In this document: positions 14,201-22,519 of the stretch, in pieces
How the letters are laid out: each line of letters opens with the position of its first letter
Position numbering within the stretch: position 1 is the stretch's first letter
Assembly (NCBI GenBank): GCA_012845835.1
Contig: JABAKD010000022.1
Span: 9,102,718 to 9,166,717, forward strand
Direction: 5' to 3'
DNA: 64,000 nucleotides
From: Undaria pinnatifida
Taxonomy: Eukaryota; Sar; Phaeophyceae; Laminariales; Alariaceae
Made by a program: the position numbers and the translations under genes
Notes under the pieces: generated by a model
Seen by the model: the letters and a program-made list of their open reading frames with translations, nothing else
Told to the model about the DNA's origin: nothing
The model's database searches: none

Positions 14201-17200
14201 TGATAGGGAGCAGCCACATGCCGCTATGGCAGCAGCAGCAGCAGTAGCACATCTATCGAACATCATACATATATGCTGCACCTATAGACTAGCCCTGCGA
14301 CTTACGTTGTACACCTCGCACTGAGCACGCAACACCCCTCGCCTCACAAACCTGCATTCCCGCCGTCGGTCCACCTGGGAGACAGGCACCTAGCGATAAT
14401 TTCTCGAGTTGTTGCGCTCCTCGCTCCTGCAAGGTAGTCGCACCGGGCAAGTTCTACAAAGCATGGCCCACACTACCGCCTACCTCGTTTCGCCAAGCCG
14501 TGCAAGGCCCATAGAAGCCCATACCAGCAGGTTTCTGTTTTTTCTCGCTCTGCTGCTGTGCTACTGCATCACCCATACCAGTAGGTTTCTGTTTTTCCTC
14601 GCTCTGCTGCTGTGCTACTGCATCACACATCGCCCTCCAGGCTCTGTACATGTGGTATGTCACCATACAACAGCAGCCGCGCTGTGAGCTCTCCTTTGTG
14701 ACAGCCACAGACGGTGATTCTGTGTGCGTTAAGTGTATGAGTGTGGACTTCTGCATGTGCCAGGTACATGTGAGTGGAATGTGAGTTGCCATAGGCACAA
14801 AAAACATTAAGAGCGGTGGTTTGTTTTTTTCAAAAGCTGTTGTTCAGCCTCGCAGCCAACAAAATCAGTCTACGTACAGCAGTAGTACAACGGCAGCCGT
14901 GTTTTAAGTTCTGGCCTTCGTGCCAGTAGTCACGGTGTATGTGTGTGCTTGGTGCACAGCAGAATATCAAATCACGGTAACATTTTCACGTCCAATGCAA
15001 CGATCCAACACACATCGTCGGATACCATACCAGGCACACAAAGCATAACAGCTGCAGCAAAAGCAGTAGCTCATACATGTCATTGGAACGGCTGTGTTCC
15101 CCCATTTCGACTTACGACGTCCTCGGGGTCTCAAGTCAACCCCATCTCGAAGGGGAACCTTGTAGTTTATACAAGGGCTCCGCTCCGCGGGCGGCTGACG
15201 CCGCCCCGCTACACTCGCGCAAGGCAGAATACCACTACACGGGAAGGGGGCAGCAATAAGAGGCCCGTGATTTGGTGCAACTAGCGAATTGATAACGCCA
15301 ACAGCTACTTGTGTAGGGCGGATTGGCCTATGCTGTGCTATATGCTTGTTGGCGATGCCGCGTTCTGATCGCGGCGGTACGGGTGTAATATACGAAAAAA
15401 AACATGACCGAAAGGGGACAATCAAATGAAACAAAAAATACGTGTGGGCTATACACGAACATGCCAGCACCTGGTACCTGGTACTTTTCGCATGATACCA
15501 GGTACTGTACGTTCGAAAGAAAGCACAGTGCAGCACGGCACAGCACCGCACCGCAGGGCAAAAGGCACGGCACCGCACGGCACCGCACGGCGCTGCGCTG
15601 CTGACCTATAGCTGCGCAGAGCTGCGCTGGGAGTTCATTCAGTGATTCAGCAATGTCCTGTGGAAGTACCAACAAACAAAACTGGTGGTGTACTAATAGC
15701 AGTACCAGCGCCTGGTATGATATGATACTTCGAATTATACCTGGCATGCACGAAATAGTAAGTACAGCAAATCACGCAGAACGGCACAGCACGGCACAGC
15801 ACCGCACAGTAGCGCACCGCAGGGCACGACGCCTGACGGCACCGCACGGCACTGCACAACACTGCGCTGCTGAGCTAGCGCCTCGGTGCCCTGTTGAGCT
15901 GAGCTGGGCTAATGAGCGTGGGGCCTAATATGATAGTTCGCGCAACTAAAGAAAAGGTTCGAATGATTCCTCGCATGCACGAAAGTGTAAGCACAGCAGA
16001 GCAGCACGGCACAGCACAGCACAGCACAGCACAGCACAGCACAGCACAGTACAGCACGGCACAGCACAGCACAGCACAGCACAGCACAGCACAGCACAGC
16101 ACAGCACAGCACAGCACGGCACGGCACGGCACAGCACGGCACAGCACGGCACTGCGCTGCTGAACTGGCGCTGCCGGTGCGCTGCTGAGCGGAGCTGAGC
16201 TGATGGTGAGCCAACGTAACCTCAGCTCGGACCTGGCATGATGAAGGTTCGTGCAACTGCAAAAAAAAAAAAGTGGAGAAAGAGATCAAACAAAAGCTGG
16301 ACCTTTTCGCGAGTAATGAAAGGAGGCGGTGTCCAAGAGGGAGGTCCTGAAAGGCCAGGGATGCACCAACCGAGCACTCTCAGAAAAAAAGATGAAGAAT
16401 AATTAGTTATGAAGACATGATCATACAATAGGAGAGTAGAAGCTCTGCACAGTAGCAAACAATCGCAGCTAAATCTTCGTAGCACGAGTATGACAGTCTA
16501 CTTCGGGGGGTTTGTTTTGCACAACGCAAGAAACAAACGAGCAAGCCCCCCCGTCCGTCCCTCCGTCCATCCCTCCCGCCGCCCCTCCCTCCCTTCCTCC
16601 TTCTCTCCCTCCCCCCCTCCCCGAGGATACTTTTTGTAGTGTTCATAGTACCGTAGCATACTTCAAGAGTCTCTTGATCACCTTGGAGCACGACCCGCAG
16701 ACGACGACGCCACACATGTCACAGGAAGAGTCCGATTCCGCGCACAGGTGGCAGACCATCTGGCACGTCGTATTCGTTCAAAAATCGTCGCCCGGCCCGC
16801 GAGAAGGGGGGGGGGGGGGGGGGGGGGTAGATGTTTTTTGGTCCCCGGAACCGGAAAAGGGAAAAGCAAAAAGAGGGGAAAACGAAAGGAACGCGCGAGG
16901 GTTACGCGAAAGAATGGTCGGGGGTGGGAATGGAACAGATAATAAATGGACGAAAAACGGGGTGGGACGGAAACACAAAAACCATATTCGGAGTGAAAAC
17001 ACTGGTGAGTGGTGGTAGCGATGGCGTGCAAGACTGAGATTGGACGGAAGGAGAGAGAGGGAGGGGGTGGAGGGGGGGGGGTAGTCGGAAAGACAGGCAG
17101 GCAGACGTACTGACAGGAAGACAGCACGAAGCACGCGACACTACAGCACACCGTACATAGCACGGAGACGCAGGGATAACCGTTGTCGCTGCCGTTGCCG

Positions 17201-20200
17201 CACGCAGCGCACGACAGACAACACGCACCACACGACACGAAGAACATATCCATAGCAAACACAGCGCACAAAACACATAGCACATAGGACGCAACACACC
17301 GCACACATCACACAACACACAACACAGAACACACAACACAGAACACACAACACAGAACACACAACACAGAAGTGCACAGCACGCAACACATCACACAGCG
17401 CACATCGCGACGCATCCGAAAAAACTAGACGCACCTTGCCACAATCCGGCTGCCCCTGGCACAACTTGAGGCAGCCCTCGACCGGCCCATCCGCCGGATC
17501 GCAGAACGGCAGGAAGCAGGTAGAGCATTCCAGGAGCTTCAATTCGCACCCGGGGCAAACACGCCTCTGACAAACGCATGGGGGGGGTTGCCATGTGCAC
17601 GCGATAACGGTTGCTCGTCGGTCATTCTTGTATCTACTCATCCACCAATATATCTATCAATCAACCCATCTATCCATGCACGCATGCACCCATCCATCAA
17701 CCCATCAATCCACACGCCATCAACAGTAGCTTTGTTCCTTGGGGATGGAGCTACGACGCACGTTTCGCCCAGCCCACCCTCGGGGGGGAAAAACCCGTCT
17801 AAACATCATATCCAATAATAATTCCGTCTCATCTGATACCATCTCGTCTCTTCTCCTTCCATACCATCACACACCATTACATACCATACTGTAACACAGC
17901 AAGCAACCCCTATATTTTCGCCTCATCTCCCGCCATTGTATATGCACCATATCAGACGATACGAAGTCGTATCATATGACACGATCTCGTTCAAAAACAT
18001 GTGTACAATACTATTAATATCTCAAAACCACTACTGAACACAAGCTTGTACTTGCAATCCGCCCGCACCGCGCCAAAACAAAAATAGAAACCCCGTTCGA
18101 AACGACCGAAGCCTGCCTTTTGTTTCACTACTGCTGTAGTTTTGTGTAGGCCGTCTACCGAGATTCGTCCGCTACGTACGAACAACATCCCTGGTACCAC
18201 CCGCCATCCATCAACAACGCACACGAGTTGACCACGGGTATATAACACCACTCAGCGATCATCTACTACACGTTAGGGCATGTTTTCATGAGCACCACTA
18301 ACAAGAGCGCCAGACATGGATGCGACATCTACAGGACCACAACATCTTCGACGACAGTGGGGAGAAAACAGGACGCATAATCGTACACTATAGCCTATCA
18401 TAATGTGAAAAATAAGTACAGACAGGTATGTTAACACTGCGGTAAACCACACGACCAACCTGTTACGCAGGGTATTTCGTGCCTCCATCCATTTACATGA
18501 TTGCCTGAAAACCTCTACCATACCAAACGCAGTAGCATATGCCTAACGAAGTAAAGTCACCCTCGCGTTCAATCGTGGTGACATCGCATGCCCACGTGAG
18601 ACAACCTCTACGAAACGCAGTAGCATATGCCTAACGAAGTAAAGTCACCCTCGCGTTCAATAGTGGTGACATCGCATATATATGACATCGCATGCCCACC
18701 TCGCCTGCTGTGCTTGTAAGATGTATCTCTGTCTTAGAATTGGCGACCTCAAAGCCCCACAGCGGCACGGTAAAAATCATGGGCGTGAAATCGTACATTT
18801 GAGACAATAATAAGTTGAAAAGGAAGCACAGGCAGATCCCTTCCAATTGCGGTAAACCACACTGCCGACCTATCGCATGCCCACCTGAGACGACCTCTAC
18901 GAAACACACTACCATATGCCTAACGAAGTAAAGTCACCCTCGCGTTCAATAGTGGTGACATCGCATATATATGACATCGCATACCCACCTCGCCTGCTGT
19001 ATTTGTAGGATGTATCTCTGTCTTAAAATTGGCGACCTCATAGCCCCACATCGGCAAGGTAAAAATCATGGGCGTGAAATCGTACATTTGAGACCATAAT
19101 AATTTGAAAAAGAAGCACAGGCAGATATGTTAAAATCGCGGTAAACCACCTTACCAGCCCATTACGTAGGGTATTTCGTACATACCGTCTGCATGATCGC
19201 CTCCCAACCTATGCCAAGCGAACTATGACTAACGAGGTAACGTAATTGAGCGCGTGTATACCAAGCGTTCCTTAAAAACACTGACGATTCGCATTTCTCC
19301 CTCTAGTGCTCAATGGCGGTGACAGTGCATGACCACATCACCTCGCATGTTGTGTTTGGCAATACGCATCTCTTTCTTATAATTGGCGATGACAGAAAAT
19401 AATGGTAACTCCATGATGGCGGTGACAAACAGTGCATGACCACATAACCTCGCCTGTTGTACTTGGCAATACGTATCTCTTTCTAATAATTAGCGATGTC
19501 AGAAAATAATGGTAACTACAAATATTCTAGCTTTCGATCCATGTGCAACAACAAATTATGGAGATTTAACACGTCATTTACTACACTTAAACACTGGGTT
19601 GCATACTGCATCTAACATCAAACCTTCTAGAATAGTAAACATTACCAGGCAGAGGATATAAAGGGATGTCTTCTTGCTACAATCGTCAGGTTTGTCTCCT
19701 TTAAGGATTTATAGTTTCCACGCACATATTGAAATGTCCCCCCCCCCCCCACCCCCCCTCCCCTCCCCCTCCCCCGATCCCTCTTGTTCAAAAAAAAAAC
19801 CACCCCTTTCCCCCCCCCACCTCCCCCGATCCCCCCTCCCCCCCCATTTTTTTTTACCGCCTAGTTTGTTCAAACGTCCCACTTACAATCGAAATCGGCC
19901 AGGGTAATAAGCACCTCTACGCAGTTGATATCACGTCATTATCTTTCTGACCATCCATGACGTAGTTTTCATTCTTTCCCCCCACCCCCCTCAACCCCCC
20001 CCTCCAACGCCCCCTCTTTTCCCACCACCCGCACGATCGCCTAGACCTAGCACCACGCGTATAACAAGCCCCTACATATCTTTGATCTCACCGCCGGAGT
20101 GTATTCGAATATTATATGTGACCTAAACCTCCTGAAAAATCTCCCCCCCCCCCCCCCCCTTCTCGCTCTCCCTTGCTCAAACGCCCCACCTAGTATCGAA

Positions 20201-22519
20201 ATCCGCCAGATTAATAAACACTTCACGCACTGGATATCACCTCATTATATTTCCAGAGCCATCCATGCCGCTGCTTCCCCGCCCCCCCCCTCCCCCCCCC
20301 GCCCCAAACGCCCCCTCCTTCCCCCCCCCCCGCACCATCGCCTAGACCTAGCACCACACGTATAACAAGCCCCTACATCTATGCCACCTAAAGCCCTTCT
20401 CTCCCCCCCCCCCCCCGCCCCCACCCCCCACCTCCCCACCCCCTCACCCCATCCCACCCCCACCCCCTCGAACACTCCGCCCTCCACTCACTGATTGTAC
20501 GACTTACCCCAGGATATACATGATAAACTGATTCATTCTTTCCAAAACCGTCACATCTATCCCCTTAAAATAATGTATAGTTTCCACGCATAGATTGAGC
20601 TGCCTCACCCGCCCCACCCCCGCCCCCCCCCCCTATTAAATATGATAAACTGGTGCATTTTTTTTTTATTTTCCCAAAACCGTCAGATGTATCCCCTTAA
20701 AGAATTTATAGCTCCCACGCACAAATTGCCCGCCCGTCCGTCCCCCCCCCAGCCCCCCCCCCCCCTCCAACGCCGCTCCCTTGTGATCAAAACCAGGCCC
20801 CCACGTCCTTCAAAACTCCCCCCTCCCCTCACCGGTTATTCGACTTACAGGATTCACTTGATAAACGGATACATTTCCTTCCACAGCTGTCAGATTTTGT
20901 CCCCCACAAAAACGGGTTTTATAGTTTCCGCGCACAGACTAACATCACCCTGTTGACCCTGATAGCTACACTGTAGTTGTAAGGGGAGTCGCCGACCTAT
21001 ATCCTTAATGAGGGCACACAACCCGTAATACGCGCGATCGGAGTATCACACACAGCTTGCAAAGATGAGTTTCGACAAAATCTTCGATCTCACAGCTGGA
21101 GTGTATTTTCATTTTTTATAACACATCCTGCTGCGCGATTTCCTAGCGACAGCCATGCCATCACTACTGCCATATCATAATAGCATACAGTGGTGGTCCC
21201 GTTGTGGTTCCCCTGTAGCGCCAGTGTGCGGCAGCCAACATTACCGGCAGTATACCGGACACCGGCACTATAAAAAACGATAGCTTGGGAGTAATACAGC
21301 GGGTTCCAATCGTGCCTAGGGAAATTCACCGGCACTATGTTGATAGGCACTATTCAACCGGCACTATAGCGGATTCAAGTCATGCCTAGGGAAATTCACC
21401 GGCACTATATCAGGAATAAGCACTAGTCAACCGGCACAATAGCGGGTTCAAGTCGTGCCTAGGAAAATTCACCGGCACTATATCGGGAATAGGCGCTATT
21501 CAACCGGCACAACAGCGGGTTCAAGTCATGCCTAGGGAAAAACCGGCACTATCGGAAACAGGCACCATTCAACTGACACTGTAACGGGTTCAAGTAATGC
21601 CTAGCAAAATTCACCGGCACTACAGCTCAAGTCATGCCCACGGAAATTAACCGGCACTATACCGAAAGTAGGCACTATTCAACCGGCACTATAGCGAGTT
21701 CAAGTCATGCGTAGGTAAATTCACCGGCACTATATCGGGAGTATGCGCTGTTCAACCGGCACTGTCGCGGGTTCAAAAAATGCCTAAAGAAAATCACCCG
21801 CACATCAGACATAGGCGCTATTCAACCTGCACTATAGCGAGTTCAAGTCATGCCCAGGGAAACTCACCGGCACATGTACCCAAAATAGGCACTATTCAAC
21901 CGGCGCTGTAGCGGGTTCAAGCCATGCCTATAGGGAAATTCACCGGCACCACATTGGAAATAGCCACTATACAACCGGCACCATTTTCGGGTTCAAGTAA
22001 TGCCTAGGTAAATCACCGGCACTCTATCGGAAAAAGGCATTATTCAACCGGCACTTTAGCAGGTTCAAGTCATGCCTAGGGAAATTCACTGGCACTATAT
22101 CGTAAATAGGCACTATTCCACCGGCACTACAGGGAGGCCCTCACTGCAGCTAGACTCACCTCGCAGCCGTCCCTTTCGCAGCGCACGGAGCACCCAAGCA
22201 TCGAGCACATAAGCCCTCCGCATATGTTACACACGAACCCCGTCGACAAGCTGACGTCGAAAAACCCGCCTGACCCCGTCCCACCACCGCCTCCGCCACC
22301 ACCTTTGCTAACCCTAGCATTGCCACAAGACTTGCTGCAGACCGGCACGCTTTTCCCACACCAGCAGCACGGCACTGTCGTTTTGGGAGGGCGGAGATAA
22401 TCCCCGGCAAAATTGGAGCACGAAGCGCAGTTGATAACCCCATTCCCTACATTGTCGACGCTTTTGGCGACACCGAAACCGCCTCCGTTGCTAATAGGAA
22501 ACCCGCCTACGTGATTCAT
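75..22519 (-). CDS. Multi-exon gene: Cys-rich zinc-finger-like / Ala-rich / Gln coiled coil / SAM domain protein (3' partial)
   Basis: Eleven exons on the minus strand join in phase: 22519-22160, 17566-17435, 16759-16682, 12097-12005, 11134-9607, 9284-8991, 8614-8379, 7385-6722, 6632-6577, 6054-5950 and 518-75, 1,330 codons in all. Each exon has AG before it and GT after it, mostly GTGAGT, GTGCGT or GTGAGC. The N-terminal ~220 residues carry repeated CxxC pairs, suggesting several zinc sites. An Ala/Pro/Gly-rich linker, a Gln/Glu/Arg coiled coil, a basic helix and a SAM domain (protein interaction, sometimes RNA binding) follow. This suggests a cytoplasmic or nuclear scaffold, but no enzyme motif is visible and I do not recognise an ortholog. 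The start Met is the first in exon 1 and could be replaced by an upstream exon. The gene continues past the left edge. The least certain junctions are 16682, 12097 and 6722. Confidence 0.72.
605..912. repeat. G-homopolymer-rich tract
   Basis: Repeated runs of 8 to 20 G broken by AA or TAGGACAAGGAGTT-like spacers, which recur at about 717, 797 and 1145 (GGACAAGGAGTTA). This is a degenerate tandem repeat with G-quadruplex potential on the plus strand, C-rich on the transcribed strand. Confidence 0.75.
1470..1640. repeat. (CAACAC)-type low-complexity repeat
   Basis: Impure CAACACCAA units followed by ACACAAAAAA units. ORFs seen here on either strand are repeat artefacts. Confidence 0.8.
2130..2425. 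mobile_element. Degenerate inverted-repeat element, copy A
   Basis: A ~290-bp AT-rich block bounded by imperfect inverted ends (GTCGTTCGTTCCTAACG against CGTTCGTCAGGAACGAGCC). It contains CGTGACATTTGTCA and related GTGACATTT motifs. A relative lies at 4350-4650. No coding capacity; probably a MITE of unknown superfamily. Confidence 0.5.
2486..2652. mobile_element. Pogo-like MITE, decayed
   Basis: The ends resemble the pogo-like family of this window (GTAGGTCCCTC at the left, GAGGGACCCCTACTG at the right). The internal marker ATCGTTTGACACAGG matches ATCGCTTGGCACA in the better copies. The TA target duplication is no longer clear. Confidence 0.55.
2945..3230. repeat. (AACAAG/AACGAG)-rich tract
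   Basis: Purine-rich hexanucleotide-like repeats with no splice-framed coding signal. Both strands stay open only because the repeat lacks stop codons in some frames. Confidence 0.75.
4350..4655. mobile_element. Degenerate inverted-repeat element, copy B
   Basis: A relative of 2130-2425. The left end GCCGCTCCTAACGAGC is inverted at the right as GCGTTCGCTAGGAAC, and CGTGACATTTGTCAGGA occurs twice inside. Non-coding. Confidence 0.5.
4813..4980. repeat. (ATTCAATAC)n 9-bp minisatellite
   Basis: About 18 near-perfect copies. The unit is a multiple of three and free of stops in several frames, which explains the repetitive ORFs (YIQ, NVL and ECI repeats) on both strands. Confidence 0.92.
5295..5770 (-). 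repeat. Tandem decayed copies of SAM-gene exon 10
   Basis: Four partial copies of the 3' half of exon 10 with its donor, at ~5307-5343, 5452-5487, ~5592-5640 and ~5725-5757, about 130-150 bp apart and separated by C-rich tracts. Copies one and two keep the donor GTGAGACTTG. Copy two also keeps an ATCAG acceptor and a 36-nt open frame (EACKRGMKKDLR). Copies three and four have lost the donor, and copy three has a stop in frame. This is an exon-plus-flank tandem duplication in decay. Confidence 0.6.
5950..6054 (-). CDS. SAM gene exon 10: basic helix
   Basis: 35 codons, phase 0 on both sides: SAVAVQAVLNEAMTIPETVK followed by IRKACKKWLKKKELK. The acceptor is GTGAACAG and the donor GTGGGA. The C-terminal half is strongly basic and amphipathic. 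Decayed partial copies of its 3' half and donor lie just downstream at 5295-5770. Confidence 0.68.
6445..6560. repeat. Poly-A then (AAAAC)n
   Basis: About 26 A followed by ~17 AAAAC units, between exons 9 and 8 of the SAM gene. On the transcribed strand it is a poly-T tract upstream of exon 9. Confidence 0.85.
6577..6632 (-). CDS. SAM gene exon 9: short charged exon
   Basis: 56 nt encoding LVPVLSLEEKLRLAQTRD. The acceptor is CAATCAG and the donor GTGAGA. It enters in phase 1 and exits in phase 0, fitting exon 10. It lies between an A-rich repeat and a C-rich stretch. Confidence 0.58.
6722..7385 (-). CDS. SAM gene exon 8: Gln-rich coiled coil
   Basis: Starts VAEEHKRNDAQG after a TTCCAG acceptor in phase 0. 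Residues ~60-150 are Gln/Glu/Arg-rich heptad-like sequence with CAG-type runs of up to seven Gln. An Ala/Glu/Lys helix follows (AKRIADAKAATVARAEARAQ). This is very likely a long coiled coil for oligomerisation. I set the 3' end at C|GTGCAG because it alone gives the phase-1 exit the next exon needs; reading on to about 6690 is the alternative. Confidence 0.62.
7860..8175. repeat. Degenerate tandem repeat (~40 bp, GTCTAGACACTAAAACTAAC-like)
   Basis: Six to eight diverged units sharing GTCTAGACACTAA and AACTAACATAA, in an intron of the SAM gene. No coding signal. Confidence 0.6.
8379..8614 (-). CDS. SAM gene exon 7
   Basis: 236 nt entering in phase 1 and leaving in phase 0. Contains KLPQADLADSLGAIGLRNV followed by a charged stretch ending in AWSPRETK. 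The donor is GTGATG, a variant of the consensus. No known domain is recognised. Confidence 0.68.
8991..9284 (-). CDS. SAM gene exon 6
   Basis: 98 codons, phase 1 at both ends. The acceptor is CCGACAG and the donor GTGAGC. It continues the second module of exon 5 (VVDMYYDVTGNLAETVKL), then becomes a Pro/Gly-rich linker ending near LDSTSPEKAFSS. The exact phase match with both neighbours is the main support. Confidence 0.72.
9607..11134 (-). CDS. SAM gene exon 5: long Ala/Pro/Gly-rich exon with two helical modules
   Basis: 1,528 nt (509 codons plus one base). The acceptor CCAACAG follows a CTAAC branch-point-like site; the donor is GTGAGT in phase 1. It opens AMGWHSSFLQKMPALCQ, where repeats are absent and the sequence looks constrained, and then has a motif around REQVVQLLKDKKLFTAEAV. 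A long tract follows of Ala with Thr, Val and Asp from impure GCN repeats. It ends in a second compact module, LPADALWRIVARMNG then QFTVEDVKTAF. The two modules share an xFT-E-V-AF pattern and may be related helical domains. The opposite strand carries a 450-codon ORF that is a shadow of the GCN repeat. Confidence 0.75.
11241..11870. repeat. G homopolymer plus CAA/CCA/AACGCC-rich tracts
   Basis: A ~50-nt run of nearly pure G (11241-11292) lies 0.1 kb 5' of exon 5 on the minus strand, where it reads as poly-C. At 11440-11870 there are ACCACC, AACACC and AACAACGCC repeats. These make the Pro-rich and Asn-rich ORFs seen here; I do not count them as coding. Confidence 0.75.
12005..12097 (-). CDS. 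SAM gene exon 4: zinc-finger-like
   Basis: 31 codons, GCKADKCLICAMRKRPCDKC... to ...VKHLRQ, ending at a GTACGG donor in phase 0. Two CxxC pairs plus one Cys continue the zinc-binding series. The acceptor is GGTGAAG; a second in-frame acceptor three codons further in (GCAAG, exon end 12088) is equally possible. Confidence 0.6.
13498..13680. mobile_element. Pogo-like MITE, decayed
   Basis: Left AAAGGTCCCTCTAGAGC and right ATATAGAGGAGCCACTACT are imperfect inverted ends. The internal GAAATCGGTTGGCACAGATG is the family marker, and several TAGTGCCGG/TAGCGCC subterminal motifs occur. Confidence 0.5.
13756..14217 (-). CDS. Orphan ORF, 153 codons, possibly repeat-derived
   Basis: Begins MAAPYQIAWGLNTNGRML and has ordinary amino-acid composition (no homopolymers), including a segment rich in Arg, Asn and Pro (DPDMRRNVPTDPFACLTAER). 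It lies in an intron of the SAM gene on the same strand. Part of its DNA (CATTACGACGCATGT) has a looser relative near 30285, which suggests a dispersed repeat. No family is recognised, and chance cannot be excluded. Confidence 0.25.
   Translation of the reverse strand: MAAPYQIAWGLNTNGRMLNSGRESGAEKYESGAGYNSEKYLLLNVHVEFSMHQLGSARRNATLDKIASLANFEWSRVRTTGLCRDPDMRRNVPTDPFACLTAERKRQNPRPPENSMPEKNVYVFNVYRYVTKSLLLMIFCHQQEQPYSINIKL
14516..14635. repeat. 60-bp tandem duplication
   Basis: Two near-identical copies of CCCATACCAGCAGGTTTCTG... ending GTGCTACTGCATCAC. Non-coding. Confidence 0.85.
15168..15305. repeat. GC-hairpin dispersed repeat, copy 1
   Basis: Core GGGCTCCGCTCCGCGGGCGG then CTGACGCCGCC and GCTAC, foldable into a GC-rich hairpin. 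The tail reads AGAGGCCCGTGATTTGGTGC and AACTAGCGAATTGATAA. Related copies lie at 26020-26125, 30630-30755, 39840-39895 (inverted), 41200-41335, 41590-41730 and 44046-44190. Confidence 0.6.
15440..16250. repeat. AGCAC-rich repeat family, three copies
   Basis: Three diverged copies (about 15440-15650, 15690-15900, 15925-16210), each with a degenerate TACCAGGTA palindrome or CGCATGCACGAAA, then AGCAC/GGCACC repeats, then GCGCTGCTGAGCT. The third is expanded into a nearly pure (AGCAC)n array (15990-16155). A fourth relative lies at 43085-43260. Cys/Ala-rich ORFs here are artefacts. Confidence 0.75.
16255..16425. repeat. Dispersed repeat shared with 43380-43525
   Basis: Both copies contain CTGGACC, GTAATG, GGAGGCGGTG and GCCAGGGATGCACCAACCGA followed by GCACT, at about 80% identity by eye. 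In both places they follow the AGCAC-rich repeat, so the two probably form one larger element. Confidence 0.65.
16682..16759 (-). CDS. SAM gene exon 3: zinc-finger-like
   Basis: 26 codons, MVCHLCAESDSSCDMC... to ...CGSCSK. The acceptor is GTGCCAG. The phase-0 donor is GTGATC, which is weak but resembles the GTGATG used at 8378. Without splicing the frame would end at a TGA about 14 codons further. Three CxxC pairs in 26 residues make chance unlikely. Confidence 0.6.
17275..17375. repeat. (ACACAGAACACACA)n short tandem repeat
   Basis: Imperfect 14- to 15-bp units just downstream of SAM-gene exon 2. Non-coding. Confidence 0.75.
17435..17566 (-). CDS. SAM gene exon 2: zinc-finger-like
   Basis: 44 codons, RRVCPGCELKLL... 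to ...QPDCGK. The acceptor is TTTGTCAG and the donor GTGCGT, both phase 0, matching exon 1. Eight Cys in 44 residues, including CPGC and CSTC pairs, resemble a RING/B-box-like treble-clef pattern but match no family I can name. Short (ACACAGA)-type repeats follow in the intron. Confidence 0.68.
18536..19205. repeat. ~290-bp tandem duplication, 2-3 copies
   Basis: GCCTAACGAAGTAAAGTCAC occurs at 18541, 18629 and 18917, and ATTGGCGACCTCA at ~18738 and ~19028. A copy contains GGTGACATCGCATATATATG. A shorter related duplication (GGCGGTGACA, ATTGGCGATG) follows at 19310-19520. Confidence 0.75.
19685..20950. repeat. C-run-rich tandem repeat (~300 bp units)
   Basis: CGCCTAGACCTAGCACCAC is found at ~20038 and ~20339, and ATATCACGTCATTAT/ATATCACCTCATTAT about 300 bp apart. 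The units are separated by long poly-C runs. TATAGTTTCCACGCA recurs four or five times. Non-coding. Confidence 0.7.
20811..21118 (+). repeat. ~310-bp repeat, inverted copy of 25190-25510
   Basis: The order ACCGGTTATTCGACTTACAG, TATAGTTTCCGCGCACAG, CTGTTGACCCTGATAGCTAC, CACAGCTTGCAAAGATGAG matches 25190-25510 in reverse complement at high identity. Its right part is the family described at 48853-50060. Confidence 0.75.
21188..22146. mobile_element. Pogo-like MITE containing an expanded ~73-bp satellite
   Basis: The left end CAGTGGTGGTCCC follows a TA; the right end GGGAGGCCCTCACTG is inverted. Between them lie about 12 tandem units of ~73 bp, each with CCGGCACTATA, GGCACTATTCAACCGGCAC and TTCAAGTCATGCCTAGGGAA. 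The repeated CGGCACTAT is the family's subterminal motif (TAGTGCCGG in other copies), so an internal segment of the MITE appears to have been amplified. The right flank is CA rather than TA. The element ends 7 bp from the donor of SAM-gene exon 1. Confidence 0.65.
22160..22519 (-). CDS. SAM gene exon 1: Cys-rich N-terminus
   Basis: 120 codons from a candidate Met (MNHVGGFPISNGG...) to ...RCERDGCE, ending in frame at a GTGAGT donor. CxxC pairs (CASC, CCWC, CNIC) and further single Cys frame a poly-Gly stretch, which looks like two or three zinc-binding modules. A pogo-like MITE ends only 7 bp beyond the donor. Another acceptor, GTAG before GGCGGG near 22512, would make this an internal exon. 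Confidence 0.65.

Larger units (their letters stand above)
12098..16681. other. Intron 3 of the SAM gene
   Basis: 4.6 kb. It contains a decayed pogo-like MITE, an orphan ORF (13756-14217), a 60-bp duplication, one copy of the GC-hairpin repeat and the AGCAC-rich repeat family. At 12440-12600 there is a match-like segment (CCGTTTTTTGGGACAA, GGTTTTGGGGCTCTAAA) to the repeat at 48.1-48.6 kb. Confidence 0.5.
17630..22159. other. Intron 1 of the SAM gene
   Basis: 4.6 kb with CCAT/ATCA low-complexity sequence (17630-17900), a 290-bp tandem duplication, C-rich tandem sequence and a satellite-bearing MITE, listed separately. No further Cys-rich exon was found. Confidence 0.5.

Noticed and set aside
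15875-16289. Cys/Ala- and His/Ser-rich ORFs
   Set aside because: Translations of the AGCAC pentanucleotide array in different frames.
16678-17641. Cys/Val/Leu-rich minus-strand ORFs of 152-208 codons
   Set aside because: Mostly translations of ACACAGA-type repeats in other frames. Only the two short splice-bounded pieces (17435-17566 and 16682-16759) are kept.
21188-22146. CRISPR or tRNA array
   Set aside because: Contiguous ~73-bp satellite units inside a MITE, with no spacers and no tRNA fold.
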